Shown here one piece after another: positions 22,284 through 37,533 of a stretch of 64,000 nt of DNA. The notes below the pieces were generated by a model, which was not told where the DNA came from, made no database searches, and saw only the letters and a list, made by a program, of their open reading frames with translations. Within the stretch, counting starts at the first letter, position 1. Every line of letters starts with the position of its first letter. The position numbers and the translations under genes were made by a program. Origin of the DNA: Cycas panzhihuaensis (Eukaryota; Cycadophyta); NCBI GenBank assembly GCA_023213395.1, contig CM041465.1, positions 236,785,741-236,849,740 on the forward strand, given 5' to 3'.

Positions 22284-23400
22284 TTGAGGCTAAGGAAACC
22301 CTTTTTAGATTATATGAAATCTCCATTTTTATGCAAGGTCTTATTATCTCTTATGCCTCCATTTTTACCTGAGTTACCTAAATTCTCAAGTGAATCTTCT
22401 CAGGATCCAACCTCTCACAAAGAAGCATTTATACTTGCCTGTGCTAACTTTATGCCATATAACTATGTCATGATGTTTCTATTTCCTAAATCACTTCAAG
22501 GTGATGTACTAAAATGGTTTTATCACCTCGCTTTTGCTTCCACTATCTCATTCCAATAGTTGGTTAACTTCTTCACTAATTATTTTGATGTGGTAAGACC
22601 TTTTAAATTTGGGATTAAATTACTCTTAGCTATCAAGAAAAACCATAAGGAAACCTAAAGAGACTTTAAGAGGAGATTTCAAAACCAAGTATATGTATGC
22701 CATTCTCAACTTAATCCTAGTCTCCTTTATAATCTATTCACTAATGCTTTAAGGCCCCATGTTCATCTATAAGTACTTAAACTTGGCCCTTAAACCTATG
22801 AGGAAGTTTGGCCCCTGACCTATGCTTAGTTTTGGAAACCTTTGAAATATAAGTAAGAATTAAAAAGATTAGAAAATCTATCCCTTATAAAGAAAAGGCT
22901 TAAACACCTAAAGCATCTCATTCTTAGCCAACTTATAATCATTTGACTTCCTCTATTAGGTCATTGGAGTGTGTAATAAACACTAAATTAACTATTGATA
23001 GTCCTATTATAAATCCTTCTAGTTAAGAAATAAAAGTTATTTATCTTACTAAAGGGAGAAAGAAACAAGTTCTTCTCACACCTTCTCTTCTTTTTAGGAA
23101 GATGAAGTGGTGTCCTTAACAATAAATTAACACCTATAATAGAAGCTAATGTCGCATAGTCCAAGAAATAACTCAAAATATAAATAATAAAACTAATCAA
23201 GTTTCTAAAACTACTCAAGATCAAATGGTTCATAAGGACCCTCTACCTCAACACAAAGATAAAGAAAATAAGGATGATAAAGGCAAGGCTAAATAGATTG
23301 AAGATAATAAAGGTGATCCTTTTGGCTCTAATTCATCAAATAAACCAACTACTTCTTCTAATTCTTTAGTAAAGTTTATTAATAATTAAACTCACCTACC
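22284..23400 (+). pseudogene. TatC gag core and C-terminal region
   Basis: Capsid domain of a Tat gag. FSSESSQDPTSHKEAFILAC at about 22390-22449 is followed by FLFPKSLQGDVLKWFYHLAF (about 22480-22540). The next part continues after a stop with LVNFFTNYFDVVRPFKFGIK and RDFKRRFQNQVYVCHSQL, up to about 22800. The NYFDVxRPF segment is shared with TatA and TatB gag. Stops match C-to-T changes at Gln and Arg codons. From about 22850 to 23400 the frame is lysine-rich and degenerate; a zinc knuckle was not found. The copy is inactive. Confidence 0.87.
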
Positions 23401-23499
23401 TCCTAAAGGTGGTAAGAGAACCATCAACATAGTGGAGATTATAATGAGTATAGGTTCATCCAAATCACTCGATGATTTAATAACTAAAATTCTTGACTC

Positions 23500-24150
23500 T
23501 TTATCTCTTGTTCTACTCCATCCCATTAGGCTTTAGTCCACTCCCTCCAATTTAAAAGATGGATCATTTTCCTTAGTCATTGAGTTAAAGACTATTCCTT
23601 TTTGTATCTTGGTTATTGGTTTATTGAAGTGTTACCTCAAGTAACATCAGTTCTTATTTGATGCATTAGGAGTTCCTACCATCATTAGCTCATCTACTTC
23701 TATGCTTTCTCTCTCACACTAATTATGTTCTAATTAATATTCCCCTATTTTACATTGACATTATCAAGTATGACATTAACATTAAGTATGTCATCATCAA
23801 TGAGGGATCATCCATTAATGTAATCCCTCTTTATCTTATTAAGAATCTAGAAATTTTGGTCTTTGACCCGTGTGAATAGATTTACTAAGGATATGATAAG
23901 AATTAAAAGGTTCACCTAGGTCAAGTCACTCTCCCTTTAACTCTTAAGAAAAAGACTATTTACATTGAGTTGACCATTATTAATCTTGACCTTAAATATA
24001 ATATCCTTTTGGGTAGACCATGGATTACCTATATGACTACCATTTTCTCTTTCCTTTTTGGTAAAATTTGGTTCATCCATAAGGGTGAGTTGAAGATTAT
24101 CAAATATGGGTCAAAACTTATTAAATAGTCAGTCCTACTCATTAAGGCTT
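23500..24150 (+). pseudogene. TatC protease
   Basis: Retropepsin-like domain. The active-site loop reads VIINEGSSINVIPLYLIKNL at about 23794-23853; the catalytic Asp has become Asn (GAT or GAC to AAT). The second motif is well kept: LDLKYNILLGRPWITYM at about 23986-24037, followed by FGKIWFIHKGELKIIKYGSK. Stops lie between them near 23877 and 23886. It follows gag in the same strand as expected for a gag-pro-pol polyprotein. Confidence 0.85.
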
Positions 24151-24753
24151 TTTTTAAACTTGGTGAATCATTTAATTCCTTAGAATACTTCTTTTAATCT
24201 TTAGGCTTAGGGCAATATTTTTCCATTGAAACTCCTCCTCCTTAAGGAGAAGTAAAAGGTGTTGACTTAGTTGAAATAGTTTCTATTAAACTAGGTTCTT
24301 TATTCATTCCTAATCTCATGGCTTTTACCTATCAATATTTTATTTCCCCTTCCTCATCTTAAGAAGAGATGGAATCACATTTTATTATTCCTTATGAGGA
24401 AATAACCATGAGTCAAGCAACCAATTTAAACTTCCAATTCTCCACTCAGGGCCATTTTTCACAAGTTTTGTGCTTACCTTTAATGAACAATACTTTAGTT
24501 CCCTTTGTTATAATTGTTCCCTTAATAGATCATATGGTTTTACCTTTATATGATGTGCCTACCTCTACAACAACTATTTTCTCTTGATCTCTACTTTTTT
24601 ACCACATGGTTGAATAGGTGCAAGAAGAAAATATTATTGCATAAGCACCCTTTTAGTATTAGATAATAAGATTATTCCATCACATTCTATATCTCAAAGA
24701 AATCAAGTTATATCCAATAGAGTTTAAGGGGTGAATTTGGTTTTAATTATTTC
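24151..24753 (+). other. TatC protease-RT linker, left part
   Basis: Same strand as TatC pol. An open stretch at 24369-24587 (MESHFIIPYEEITMSQATNL and onwards) is part of the long linker between protease and RT, with no domain I recognise. The linker is broken by CopB at 24754 and resumes at 32652. Confidence 0.55.
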
Positions 24754-24758
24754 CTTTT

Positions 24759-25073
24759 AGTTGATTGTAGAGGATAGAGTAGATCAAAAAGCTTTACATA
24801 TCAATCCACTATTAAAGTATTGCAATAATATTTTTATATATTCAAAGGTAGTGTTAAAAAAGACCATAGTGGTACACCCAATATATTTATAAATTTTAGG
24901 GAGGTAGGAGTCTGCGTCAACCTGATTGTTAGTCAAATATTAAGAAAAATAATAAATTAAAAGGTATAACTTACCTTGTCAGCTTGAGGTAGCTCAAAGT
25001 CAACTGGTGGTGGCCCATTGCTTCCCAAGATGCCTTTTCACATAGATACACTATAATGGACATTAGTCTAACA
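24759..25073 (-). repeat. CopB 3' LTR
   Basis: 315 bp. On the minus strand it starts TGTTAGACTAATGTCC at 25073, after the purine tract. It has a TATA-like TTTATAAATATATTGGG near 24890. A GT-AG bounded segment (24974-24922) contains a CTAAC branch-like sequence. It aligns along its whole length with 32321-32646. The outer end reads AGTTGATTG where the other copy has TGATGATTA, so the terminal CA (minus strand) has been lost by mutation. The end is fixed by the duplication. Confidence 0.9.
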
Positions 25074-25081
25074 TTCTCCCC
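25074..25081 (-). promoter_or_regulatory. CopB polypurine tract
   Basis: GGGGAGAA on the minus strand, directly before the 3' LTR start. Confidence 0.85.
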
Positions 25082-25740
25082 TATAATGTCCATTATGTAT
25101 AACTCCAAGTTTCTCTCTAAATTTACGAAACTTGATTTTTCCCAATGGCTTTATGAAGATATCTCCTATTTGGTCTTTTATGCTATAATGCACTAACTTA
25201 ATTTCACCTACTTGGAGTAATTCCTAAATGAAGTGATGTTGAATCTCAATGTGCTTAGTTATTCCATGGAAAACTGGATTGTGAGTCATCTAAATGGTGT
25301 TTTGGCTATTAAACCATATCTTGGTTGGGCCTTTCTATTTCATTTAAAGATCATGTAGAAGTCATCATAACCATGCTATCTCACATGCACCTAAAACTGC
25401 TACTTTATATTATGCTTCTATTGCAGATAAGAAAATCATATTTTATTTCTTTGTACTCCATGTAATAGCTACTTAGCCTAAACTAAATACATATCCTAAA
25501 GTAATTTTTTTGTCATCAATATATTCTGCCTAATCAGATTCTATATATCTAATCAACCTGAAGTTTGGTAAAGATTTGTAGTATAACCCATAATCTGTTG
25601 CACCCTTTAAGTATCATAAGATTCTCTTAGCTACTTGCTACTGAGTGTATTTAGGATCTTGCATGAATCTTGAAACTACACTAACCGTATGCATAATGTC
25701 AAGTTGTGTTGATGTTAAATATATTAGGCTACTAATCAAT
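25082..25740 (-). pseudogene. CopB RNase H
   Basis: End of copia pol on the minus strand, between RT and the purine tract. The order and the plus-strand similarity to CopA 12100-12800 support the call. For example, the plus-strand segment around 25540-25640 encodes, in reverse, a stretch like CopA's region before its RNase H. Frames are short and carry several stops. The catalytic acidic residues cannot be assigned with confidence. Confidence 0.7.
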
Positions 25741-26793
25741 TATCTATAAAGAGTGAGATCCACTAGTGTAGAATCATTAGATTTAGATAATTTAATATTA
25801 ACTTCAGTAGGTGTTGCTAAGGCTTTATAATCATTCATCTTTAACTTTTGGAGTAAGTCTAAGGTATACTTTCTTTGGGAAATAAAAATGGCATCATTAT
25901 CTTGCCACACTTCCAATCTTAGAAAGTAATGCATTAAGTCCAAATCTGTCATTTCAAATTCTTTACACATATCATCCTTATATTTTTGTGAAAGGTGGGA
26001 GTCATTTCTTGTGTAGAAAAGGTCATTTATATAAAGCCCTACTATCAAGATAGAATATCCTTTGATCTTGATGTATAAATTTGGATTTGATTAGGTTCTT
26101 TCAAATCCTTAGTCTCTGAAATATTTATTGATTCAAGAGTACCATGCCCTAGGTGCTTGTTTTAGTCCATAAAGTGCCTTTTTTAATTTGTACACTTTTT
26201 CTTCTTCTCCCCTGACTTAAAAACTTGGTGGCTAATAGACATAGATATCTTCTTCAATATACCCATTAAGGAATATAGTTTGACATACATTTGATGAACA
26301 TCCTAACCCATTTGGTTAGCCAAACTCAACATCATATGGATTATCTCCATGTGACCAGTAGGACCAAATATTTTGCTATAGTCCATGCCTTCCCTTTGGG
26401 TATATATCCTTTCACTACGAGTCTAGCCTTATGTTTATTAATTCATCTATTAGATTTAAATTTGGTCTTATAGACCCATTTGATACCAATAGCCTTCTTA
26501 TTGGGAGGAAGGTCAACAAGTTCCTATGTATCATTCTTCAATATGGGATTGTATTCCTCTTCCATAGCTTTTCTCAAATCATCATGCATATTATCCTCCT
26601 CAAAGGTATGAGGCTCATGAGTCTCCATGACTTAACTCATAAGGGAAACGTTCACCTAATGGGAATGAGTAGATCTTCTATTATAGTCATTGTCTAGAAT
26701 ATTATCCAAGTTATGGTTTCTTTGAACCCATCTAGGAAATCTTTATGGTGGAGTTTAAGAGGAGGTTCCCTCCTCACTTGGTACACTAATGCT
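25741..26793 (-). pseudogene. CopB reverse transcriptase
   Basis: Copia RT. The open frame 26048-25740 contains the catalytic box GLYINDLFYTRNDSH, where YVDD has become YIND, so one catalytic Asp is Asn. It continues with MCKEFEMTDLDLMHYFLRLE and ISQRKYTLDLLQKLKMNDYK, then a TPTEVNIKLSKS segment, all typical of the RT connection region. The earlier part (26790-26050) has KKALYGLKQ-like sequence in broken form near 26150. Neighbouring integrase lies to the right, as expected in copia. Confidence 0.88.
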
Positions 26794-27710
26794 TTATCTT
26801 GAATCATATCCATGCAGAACATATATAGACCTAGTTATTGAATCAAGGTTTATCATAATACCTTTTCCTTTATCTTGATCAAAATCAAAGTGATAATAAT
26901 CATTTTCTTTGAACATAGCATCCCTACTCACCATGACTTTTTGTGCTTTGGGATCATATACTTTATAAGATTTGGAAGCATCATTATAGATAATAAATAT
27001 ATATTTGATGCTTTTATCATCTAGCTTAGTCCTCTTTTGTTCAGGGACATGGACACAAGCTAAGTAACCAAAGACTCTTAAATGGTGGATAGTAGGTTTA
27101 TATCTAGTCCATGCTTCTTCAAATGCCATCCATCTAAGGGCCTTCATGGTATACGTATTGAGTAGACAAACAATAGTGTGGATAGCCTCTACCCAAAATT
27201 CATGTCCTAACTTTTTATCTTTTAACATACACTTACTTGTTTCAATAATGGTGCAATTCTTTCATTCAACCACCCCATTTTGTTGAGGGATGTAAGGATT
27301 GGTGAGTTGTCTCTTAATGCCATGATATGTGTAATAGGCATTAAACTCATTTAAAATAAACTCTTCCCCATTGTCTGATCTTAGGGAGAGTATTTTATAT
27401 CTACTTTATCTCTCTACAAAGGTTTTGAAGTCAACAAAGTAATTGAACGCATCTAATTTAAACTTCAAGAAATACACCAAGTTTTCTGTGTATAGTCATC
27501 AATGAATATGAGAAAGAATTTAGCACCTACTAGTGAAGGGACATCCATAGGGCTATAAAGATCCATATAGGTTGGATGGAGTGGTTCTTTTTCTCTATAG
27601 CTACCATTTAAAAAACTTTCTCTATGTTGTTTTCGTAGGAGACAACCTTCACAAATATCTTTATCCACTTTAATATAAGATAGCCCATCAACCATATCTA
27701 TTTTCTTCAT
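26794..27710 (-). pseudogene. CopB integrase
   Basis: Open frames 27710-27465 and 27228-26794, with broken sequence between. The zinc region ends with DICEGCLLRKQHRESF. The first catalytic Asp lies in YMDLYSPMDVPSLVGAKFFL. The second is in LRSDNGEEFIL near 27385, and the Glu is kept in QNGVVE at about 27275 (followed by a stop). Then come GHEFWVEAIHTIVCLLNTY, HHLRVFGYLACVHVPEQKR and SKSYKVYDPKAQKVMVSRDA. The triad D, D, E is readable, unlike in CopA, but stops break the protein. Confidence 0.88.
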
Positions 27711-28175
27711 GAGTGCTAAACTATTATAATTTAGGTATCCAAATCTCTTATGCTATATATCACTATCAAGCTTAACCATTACTCTCAAAGTATGGTTATC
27801 TGATGGGGTGAGAACAAGCTTAAAGAATCTATCTTTGGTCATTTTTCCTTTAACAGCTACTGCCTTATTCTTCCTTTTATCCTTAATGGTGTATTCACCA
27901 TTGTCAAATATAACTTTATAGTCTTGACCCATCATCTATCCTACTAATAAAAGTTTTTTCTTCAATGTTGGAATATAGAGTACATCATTAAGATGTTGAT
28001 GTTCACCTGATTTTATCTATAAGATGATATTCCCCCTTTCAATAGATTCATAAGAGGTGTCATCTCCAAACATAATGGACCCCTTTCTAGTTCTTTCAAT
28101 GATTTGAAATATATCTTATTTGTAGGTCATATAGGTAGAGCAACTACAATTAATATACTGATAGTTTTCTTCTTC
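27711..28175 (-). pseudogene. CopB protease and pre-integrase region
   Basis: The minus-strand frame 27935-27753 (MMGQDYKVIFDNGEYTIKDK and onwards) matches the CopA segment after its LLSIGKMMGQD. The protease active site near 28160-28125 reads INCSCSTYMTYK, where the family has I-D-S-G-x-S-x-H-M, so the catalytic Asp is Asn. Activity is lost. Confidence 0.8.
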
Positions 28176-29327
28176 CTTATGAGCAATGAAATTGGATAGA
28201 AATAGTCGATCATTTTCCCTTATTTCAACAACTATATTAGCATTTCCCTTAGTAGGGGGACCATTCTTAGCAAAACACTTATCTTTTGTATGACCAACTT
28301 TATTGCAGAATGAATAGTAAATTAGATTCCTTCTTCCATAGCTAAGACTCTTACTTCAAGGATTGGTTCTATTAATATTGGATGGTCTTCCTCTTTCCAA
28401 ATATAGAGCTTGATTATCTCTTTATCTATTATTGGGATAATTGAAGTTAGTCCTTTAAGATTTCATAGAGCTTGGACAATTATGGTAACATTGATTTACT
28501 TCATAGTGCCTTTCTTGACTTTAATATTTATACAATTAGGATTCCTTGGGTTTGCTCCTTGATTTCTTAGATGTGGAGCTTGGTATCTTGCTTGTCTTTC
28601 TTAATGTACTTCTTATCTAGGGTGTCTTTCTCTACCCCTTAGGGTTTAGTCCCTAGATTTTGAGCTTTCATCTTATGAGTTTGATTTGATCTTAGCTTGG
28701 TTATCAATGCAAGCTCTAGTAATTCACTTGCATTCTTTTTCTCCTCAACCATCATTAATATGGCACTTAGTTATTCAATTTTTAGGGTACTTAGATCCTT
28801 TAAAACCTCTATACTAGTTTACACCATTTCTAATCTTTTTACTCCACCAACACATGTTAAAATTCTCTTAACAACCCTTTGTTTAGTTAATGTTTTACCA
28901 AGAGATCTCATCTAGTTCATAAGGTCTTGAACCTTAGTTATGAATTCAGTAACTGAGTTATTAGGCATCATTCTTAAGTTCTCAAATCTACTTCTCAAGG
29001 TTTGTAGCTTAGATGAGGCCACTCCTTTATAAATAAGTTATAAATTATCTCAATCTTCCTTAGATTTAGTTGCTTCACTTACCTTAGGAAATATGTGATT
29101 ATATAGGGCATAAAAGATCAATGCAAGGGCATCTTTATCCTTCTTTATATTTTCCTTGAATACTAGTTTCTTTGGATTGATCACATTTTGACTTGGTTCA
29201 CTATATCCTATCTTCATAATATCTTACATGTCTTTAGCGATGGGGATGGGTCTCATCCTCTTACTCTAATTCAAGAAGTTAGATCTATCAAATTTTGGAA
29301 TAATCATGTTACCAAAACTAGCTGTCA
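28176..29327 (-). pseudogene. CopB gag
   Basis: Starts at Met 29327 (MTASFGNMIIPKFDRSNF), which resembles normal copia gag starts with an F-D-x-x-N-F segment. It continues with ENIKKDKDALALIFYALYNH at about 29155-29096, ASSKLQTLRSRFENLRMMPN at about 29010, and a helical MVEEKKNASELLELALITK at about 28755-28700. A zinc knuckle at about 28325-28270 reads FCNKVGHTKDKC, with the expected first Cys replaced. Several stops are present. This copy shows which gag N-terminus CopA has lost. Confidence 0.85.
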
Positions 29328-31283
29328 TTATATTTTAAATTAAGTTTTACCAAATGTCTCCTAAAGTTATAGATGTCCTAAATAAAATTTTGATAAATGT
29401 CCTCCAAAGTTATAAAGTTTTGATAAGTGTCCTAGTCCCTAAGAAGGTTTCTAGGCTCTAAGTTTGTGGGTCTCCAAGGGAAGCCTTTGGTTGCTATCTT
29501 ATCTAGTGGCACCTATTGATAAGTAGAAAATTAGGGATCCAATATGATAATACATAAGCCCTTAGCTTGATATATCTTAGTACATGAGCTACAAAGAAGG
29601 TGCTAGACCCCCTTGACTTGTTTATCCAACTGTGCTAGTCTTCTACCTGGTAATAGATCTAGTGATGATGGCTTTACTAACCAAGGCACTCATCCTCTCC
29701 AGGTCTAGCCTTGGTCTCTAAACTCTAGAATAAGAAAGTTTTCTTACCTTAGCCTACTACCTAATGCACTGAATAGCCAATGGCATTCCTCATCTAATAT
29801 AAATATGTTAAGGGTGTGTGTATGGTGGTAACTTCAAGGGTCATAACTATTTCCCTTGTAAGGCTAGAAATAAAGGAGGTACTTTTAAGTAATTATCTTT
29901 TTTAATATATATATATATGAATATGGTCTTACTTAATAAGGTATAATTCCTTTTAAATTAGTAACTAAAAGAGAAATTAACAATAAAAGTAATATTTATC
30001 CTTTTAAAATGAAAATAACAAATGCCTTTTGAATGAAGATATATAATTGAAGTAAGCAAGCTTTCAATGATTCTAAATGCACCTTGATATCATGAAATAC
30101 TTTTGAATAATCTAATGCAAAACTAAATGCATCTTTAAAATAACCTTGATTGATCAATGAAGAGCTAAAGGAGAACCAAAAATGGATCTACTAATCATTT
30201 CACTATTCAAAAAATTAAAATATTAAGAATAAATAATACCATATGGCCTCCTTTTAAAGTAAGGAAAAATGCAAGGTATGCTTATAAAGTAATTTTAAAA
30301 TATGCTCTTTTGAGTGAATGCTTTAAAGAGGTAGAAAAGACCTTGAATAAGTAGAAAACATGCCTTAAAAGAGCTTTAGAATTAAGTTTATAAGCTAAAA
30401 TATAAAGTGATAGCTTTAGAATAAAGTTATAAGGAGCTTGAATACACTAATTTGAAGCTTTTATTCCCAAAGGGGCTCCTTTTCTTTAGGAGATTAAAGT
30501 AGGGATAAATATCTATAAAAACTAAGTTGTGAGCCTCTAAAATAGACAAAAACTATCAACAACTGATTAGTAGCTAAATAATAAATAAGTATGCTGAGTT
30601 AGAGTGAAAAAAATATTTGGAATATTTAAAACTATATCAAACAGGGGTTAAACAAAAGCTTTGACTTCACTAGCCTTAAAACCCTACAAAATTATATTAG
30701 ATCTTATTAAAAGCTACCTTAATATGTAGATAATTAAAATACCTTTCCAACGGATCTAGTTGTCTAAAAAATAGACTCCTAGATCAAAAGTTATGATGAA
30801 AACAATATAAGGACCTACTTATGATAAAAATTAAAAAATGGGGGGAGGGGTTGGCCCCTTAAGTGAAAGACTCGGGATCGTGTGGGGACCAACGTGACCA
30901 CCAGCTAGAGTCCAAAGGGTGCTTTGGAATCCAAAATATATAAAATACAGTTAATTCTTTTAAAAACCAAAATTATAAAAAAGAATTAATAACACTTTTA
31001 AATCTACCCCCTTAATATGAGAAATGAGGTCACATGGAGGCTAATGTAACTAGAGGTTGACAGTGGAGGGGGCTAAGCTAAATTACACTTCAGATTTGAA
31101 CAAATATCAAATTTAATTAATTTTTTATATAAACTTTAGAAAAAAAAATTCTTTCAAAAAATAAATGCCCTTTAACAGCCAACTAATAGGCGATGAATAG
31201 AGTAGAGAAATCTGAATAAGATCGGATAAAATCAATAAAGAAGATTGAATTGAGGGGGTCACTTGATCAAAGATAAACATATT

Positions 31284-31369
<86 letters not shown>

Positions 31370-32304
31370 ATGTATGTATGCATGCATATGTGTGTGTGTA
31401 CATGTGTATAATTTTATGTATAAAAGCAAGAAAAAAAATGAAAAATTAACCCAACGATCAAAGCTAATAAACTATATTACACAAAGATGAACAAGATAAA
31501 CAAATTGATTAAAAAGAAGATTGAATGAGTAATCCAGTAGCTAGAGTAATCTAAGAGGTATATATATTATTAAATGACTATTAAAATAAATGAGATAAAT
31601 GGAAGAATAGAGTAGTGGTGACTGACAAATCATATAGGCTCTAGACGCATCAAAAAACACCCAAGAAAACTCAAGACGATTAATCTTTAGTGACTAGAGA
31701 TTAAATACAGGCTAAAAGAAGAAGAAATTTTGAAGAAGAAGAATTTCTAGATCATGTTTATATCACATAGGGGCTATGTAAGCACACAGAGTACTAGGAA
31801 TTTATACTGCATCAGGATGAATCACAACCACTCAATGATCAATCTAAACTACCAATAGAGGAGGAGCGGCCCTGTTTAAGGTGCCAAACTAAAGAAAAAA
31901 ATAGGTCAAAGATCATTTCTTCTTAATTAGGTAGAAAGATTCTTACAGACCTACAAAGAGACAGAGGCTCAAAGAGAGATATCTCATAGAAAGAGGGATG
32001 AAAACTCAAACCCTTTTCACTACTGGGTGGAGAACTTAGTCATGGTGAAAACAAGTAGTCATGTGGCACAATTCTAATCAATAAATAAGGAGTAAGAGAT
32101 TAATTAAGATAGTTGATCAAAGAAAACCAAGGTACCATAGAATAAATGAGGATGCATATAAAAAGTCAACAATATAATGAATAATTTATAAGGTTGAACT
32201 TTAATAATTGATGATATAATACCATATATATACCAAATGACACCAAAGAAGAGTCATGAATCTTATGAGGAAGTCAAAGGTATATTTTTTAGATAGAAAC
32301 CTAG
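29328..32304 (-). other. Oversized CopB leader, probably holding an unrecognised insertion
   Basis: Nearly 3 kb separate the primer site from gag. No gag-pol domain, LTR pair or transposase is visible. The part at 29346-29435 has an imperfect repeat of AAAGTTATA and AAATGTCCT motifs. A GC-rich patch (30838-30930) stands in AT-rich surroundings. A GT microsatellite lies at 31286-31353. I suspect a solo LTR or other non-coding insertion, but could not find its ends. Confidence 0.45.
31286..31407. repeat. Compound GT / ATGT microsatellite
   Basis: About 34 GT units (31286-31353), then ATGT units to 31380, then CATG/TG units to about 31407. Open frames over it (31125-31403 and 31263-31490) are artefacts of the repeat. 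Confidence 0.97.
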
Positions 32305-32318
32305 GCACTCTGATACCA
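32305..32318 (-). promoter_or_regulatory. CopB primer-binding site
   Basis: TGGTATCAGAGTGC on the minus strand, two bases from the 5' LTR. This is complementary to the 3' end of initiator methionine tRNA, the usual copia primer. Confidence 0.9.
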
Positions 32319-32320
32319 AA

Positions 32321-32646
32321 TGATGATTACAAAGGATAGAGCAGATCTTAAAGTTTTACATATCAATCCATTATCAAAGCATTGCAATAATATTTCTACA
32401 TATTCGAAGGTGGTGTTAAAAAATACTAAGGTGGTGCACCCAATATATTTATAGATTTTGGGGAGGTAGGAATCTACCTCAACCTGACCATTAGTCAAAT
32501 ATTAAAAGAAATAATAAATTAAAATGCATAACTTACCTTGTCAACTTGAGGGCAACTTGAGGTGGCTCAAAGTTAGCTGGTGGTGGATTGTTACTTTCCA
32601 AGATGCCTTTGCACGTAAATATACTATAATAGACATTAGTCTAATA
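32321..32646 (-). repeat. CopB 5' LTR
   Basis: 326 bp, aligned end to end with 24759-25073. The plus-strand inner edge is TGATGATTAC next to the primer site. The outer edge reads GTCTAATA where the other copy has GTCTAACA, so the terminal CA (plus strand) has mutated to TA. The duplication CTTTT follows directly at 32647. Confidence 0.9.
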
Positions 32647-32651
32647 CTTTT

Positions 32652-33633
32652 CCCCTCATTACACTATTGACAATTCTCTATCGTCTCTCATCCATGTGCC
32701 TTTCTCTAACCAAAGTTACTCTCTCCACCATCATGAGTTTGAACAAGCTTTTACCTCAACTTGGGAATTTATTAATAGACTGATTTATTTTTTCTAAGTT
32801 TCTTAAATCATTGAGTTTCTACTACTCATCAAAACTTTTTGTTTGATGATTCTCAACCTCCTAAGTCATTCTCTTTTTCTTTTAATCTACTGAAGAATCT
32901 AATATATATTATCTATATAGATCTCTTCTGTTTAGGTCATTTTAAAAATGATGAGGCAATCCTTAAGAATTTAGTAGGGTTAACCCTTAATCTCACCTCT
33001 TATCATCATAAATTGAGTTTCTCAAAGTTGATACAACCTGATTCACCATAAATTAATCACTCTCAATCTGAGGAACCAATTTCTCTTATAGAACCCTCTC
33101 CTCCTCATTTGGAAGAGGGTAATGTTATGCTTATCAAAGAAACCATTGATATTGACTTAGGGTTAAGGATACTCCTAAAATCATTAAGGATGGAGCCAAT
33201 TATTCTATTGAAGAGATCTCCTAATTCAAGGATCTCTTTTAAGATTATTATTCAATTTTTGCTTAGGATTACAATGACATGTAGGGTCTTAATCTTGATA
33301 TTATTAAACATGATAACATTGTTATCCCTAGTATCAAACCCAAGCACCAAAAACAAAGGACAATTCATTCACGTCTTTCCATTACGATCAAGTAGGAAGC
33401 TGAAAAGTTGTTAAAAGTTAGATTCATTAAGAGTGTTGATTCCTCTTAATGGGTTTTGAATATAGTCCTAATTTCTAAAAGGAATGAAATGATTCAAACT
33501 TGCATTGACTTTAGGGATATTAATGATACTTGTTCTAAAGACAAATTTTCTTTTCTTTTTCTTGATAAAATTTTGGATTAAATGATTAGTTTTAAAGTTA
33601 TATCCCTTATGGGTGGTTTCTCTAGATATAATC
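32652..33633 (+). pseudogene. TatC linker end and RT N-terminal half
   Basis: Continuation of TatC after CopB. 32652-33100 is linker. RT begins with NVMLIKETIDIDLG-like sequence near 33120 and becomes clear at about 33490-33545 with IQTCIDFRDINDTCSKDKF and at about 33605-33633 with a MGGFSRYN palm segment. The frame is cut here by the TatB insertion at TAATC and resumes at 52458 in phase, within the same palm motif. Stops such as the one in the segment before MISFKVISLM mark decay. The catalytic box lies in the other half. Confidence 0.88.
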
Positions 33634-36943
<3,310 letters not shown>

Positions 36944-37533
36944 CTATCCCCTTAGCAGCAGAACCTCACCACTTTAGAGCATCACATGATGGTGAATGCT
37001 GGCAATACAAATGATATTAGTAGAAAAAAAATCTAAGAAGCTAATGTGTCAATAACCAAGGTAGGTGACAAGTGTTGTAACAGATGCATGTATAAGGGAA
37101 AGCATGTGGCAAGGGGAAGAGATAGCTATGACTCGATCAATCCTCTAGGCGTAGGGCCCTAAACCTAAAACATTTACAATTGAAGATAAAAGGGATGAAC
37201 AAGGAGAATGCCCTCAATAGCACACTTGAATGGGTAGCATGGCCTAGGAAGGTAAAATGGGATAGGATCCCAAAGAGAACGGAAGGTGAAAGAATAAGGA
37301 GATGCCTCATCACTCTAAGGTAGAGTACTAATCATGTAAAGAAGTGTTTTGGTTGTCATAATTTAGCCTCATTAGTGGTCACTATTTGGAGGTAGAAGAG
37401 GGTAAAGATTGAAGGGAGAGGTTACTGTCAAAAAGTTTTTGAAGGGCAACCATCAAGCCTATAAGGAGTCATCTAAAGGCTACAGATGACACTCAAGAAT
37501 AGAGGACTTAGCAGGTTTAGGTTAACTAGGACA
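36944..37533 (-). other. TatB 3' untranslated region with purine tract
   Basis: The minus-strand sequence next to the LTR (36944-36956) is GCTAAGGGGATAG, and TatE has CCAAGGGGGTAG at the same place (55470-55481). No coding signal. The segment 37340-37500 is shared with TatE at 56350-56510. Confidence 0.65.

Larger units (their letters stand above)
24759..32646 (-). mobile_element. CopB: complete but decayed Ty1/copia retrotransposon in TatC
   Basis: Minus-strand copia element with two LTRs (24759-25073 and 32321-32646), a primer site, purine tract and all pol domains. The target duplication CTTTT is present at 24754-24758 and 32647-32651, and TatC sequence is found on both sides. CopB resembles CopA in gag, integrase and LTR layout, so both belong to one broader lineage. 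Its leader between primer site and gag is about 3 kb, which is far longer than usual. Stops and catalytic changes show it is dead. Confidence 0.93.

Noticed and set aside
31125-31490. Open frames of 92 and 75 codons on both strands with His-Thr and Cys-Val repeats
   Set aside because: They are translations of the GT/ATGT microsatellite.
29328-32304. Helitron or DNA transposon in the CopB leader
   Set aside because: I saw no terminal inverted repeats, no CTRR end with hairpin, and no transposase or helicase motif. It is left as unassigned.
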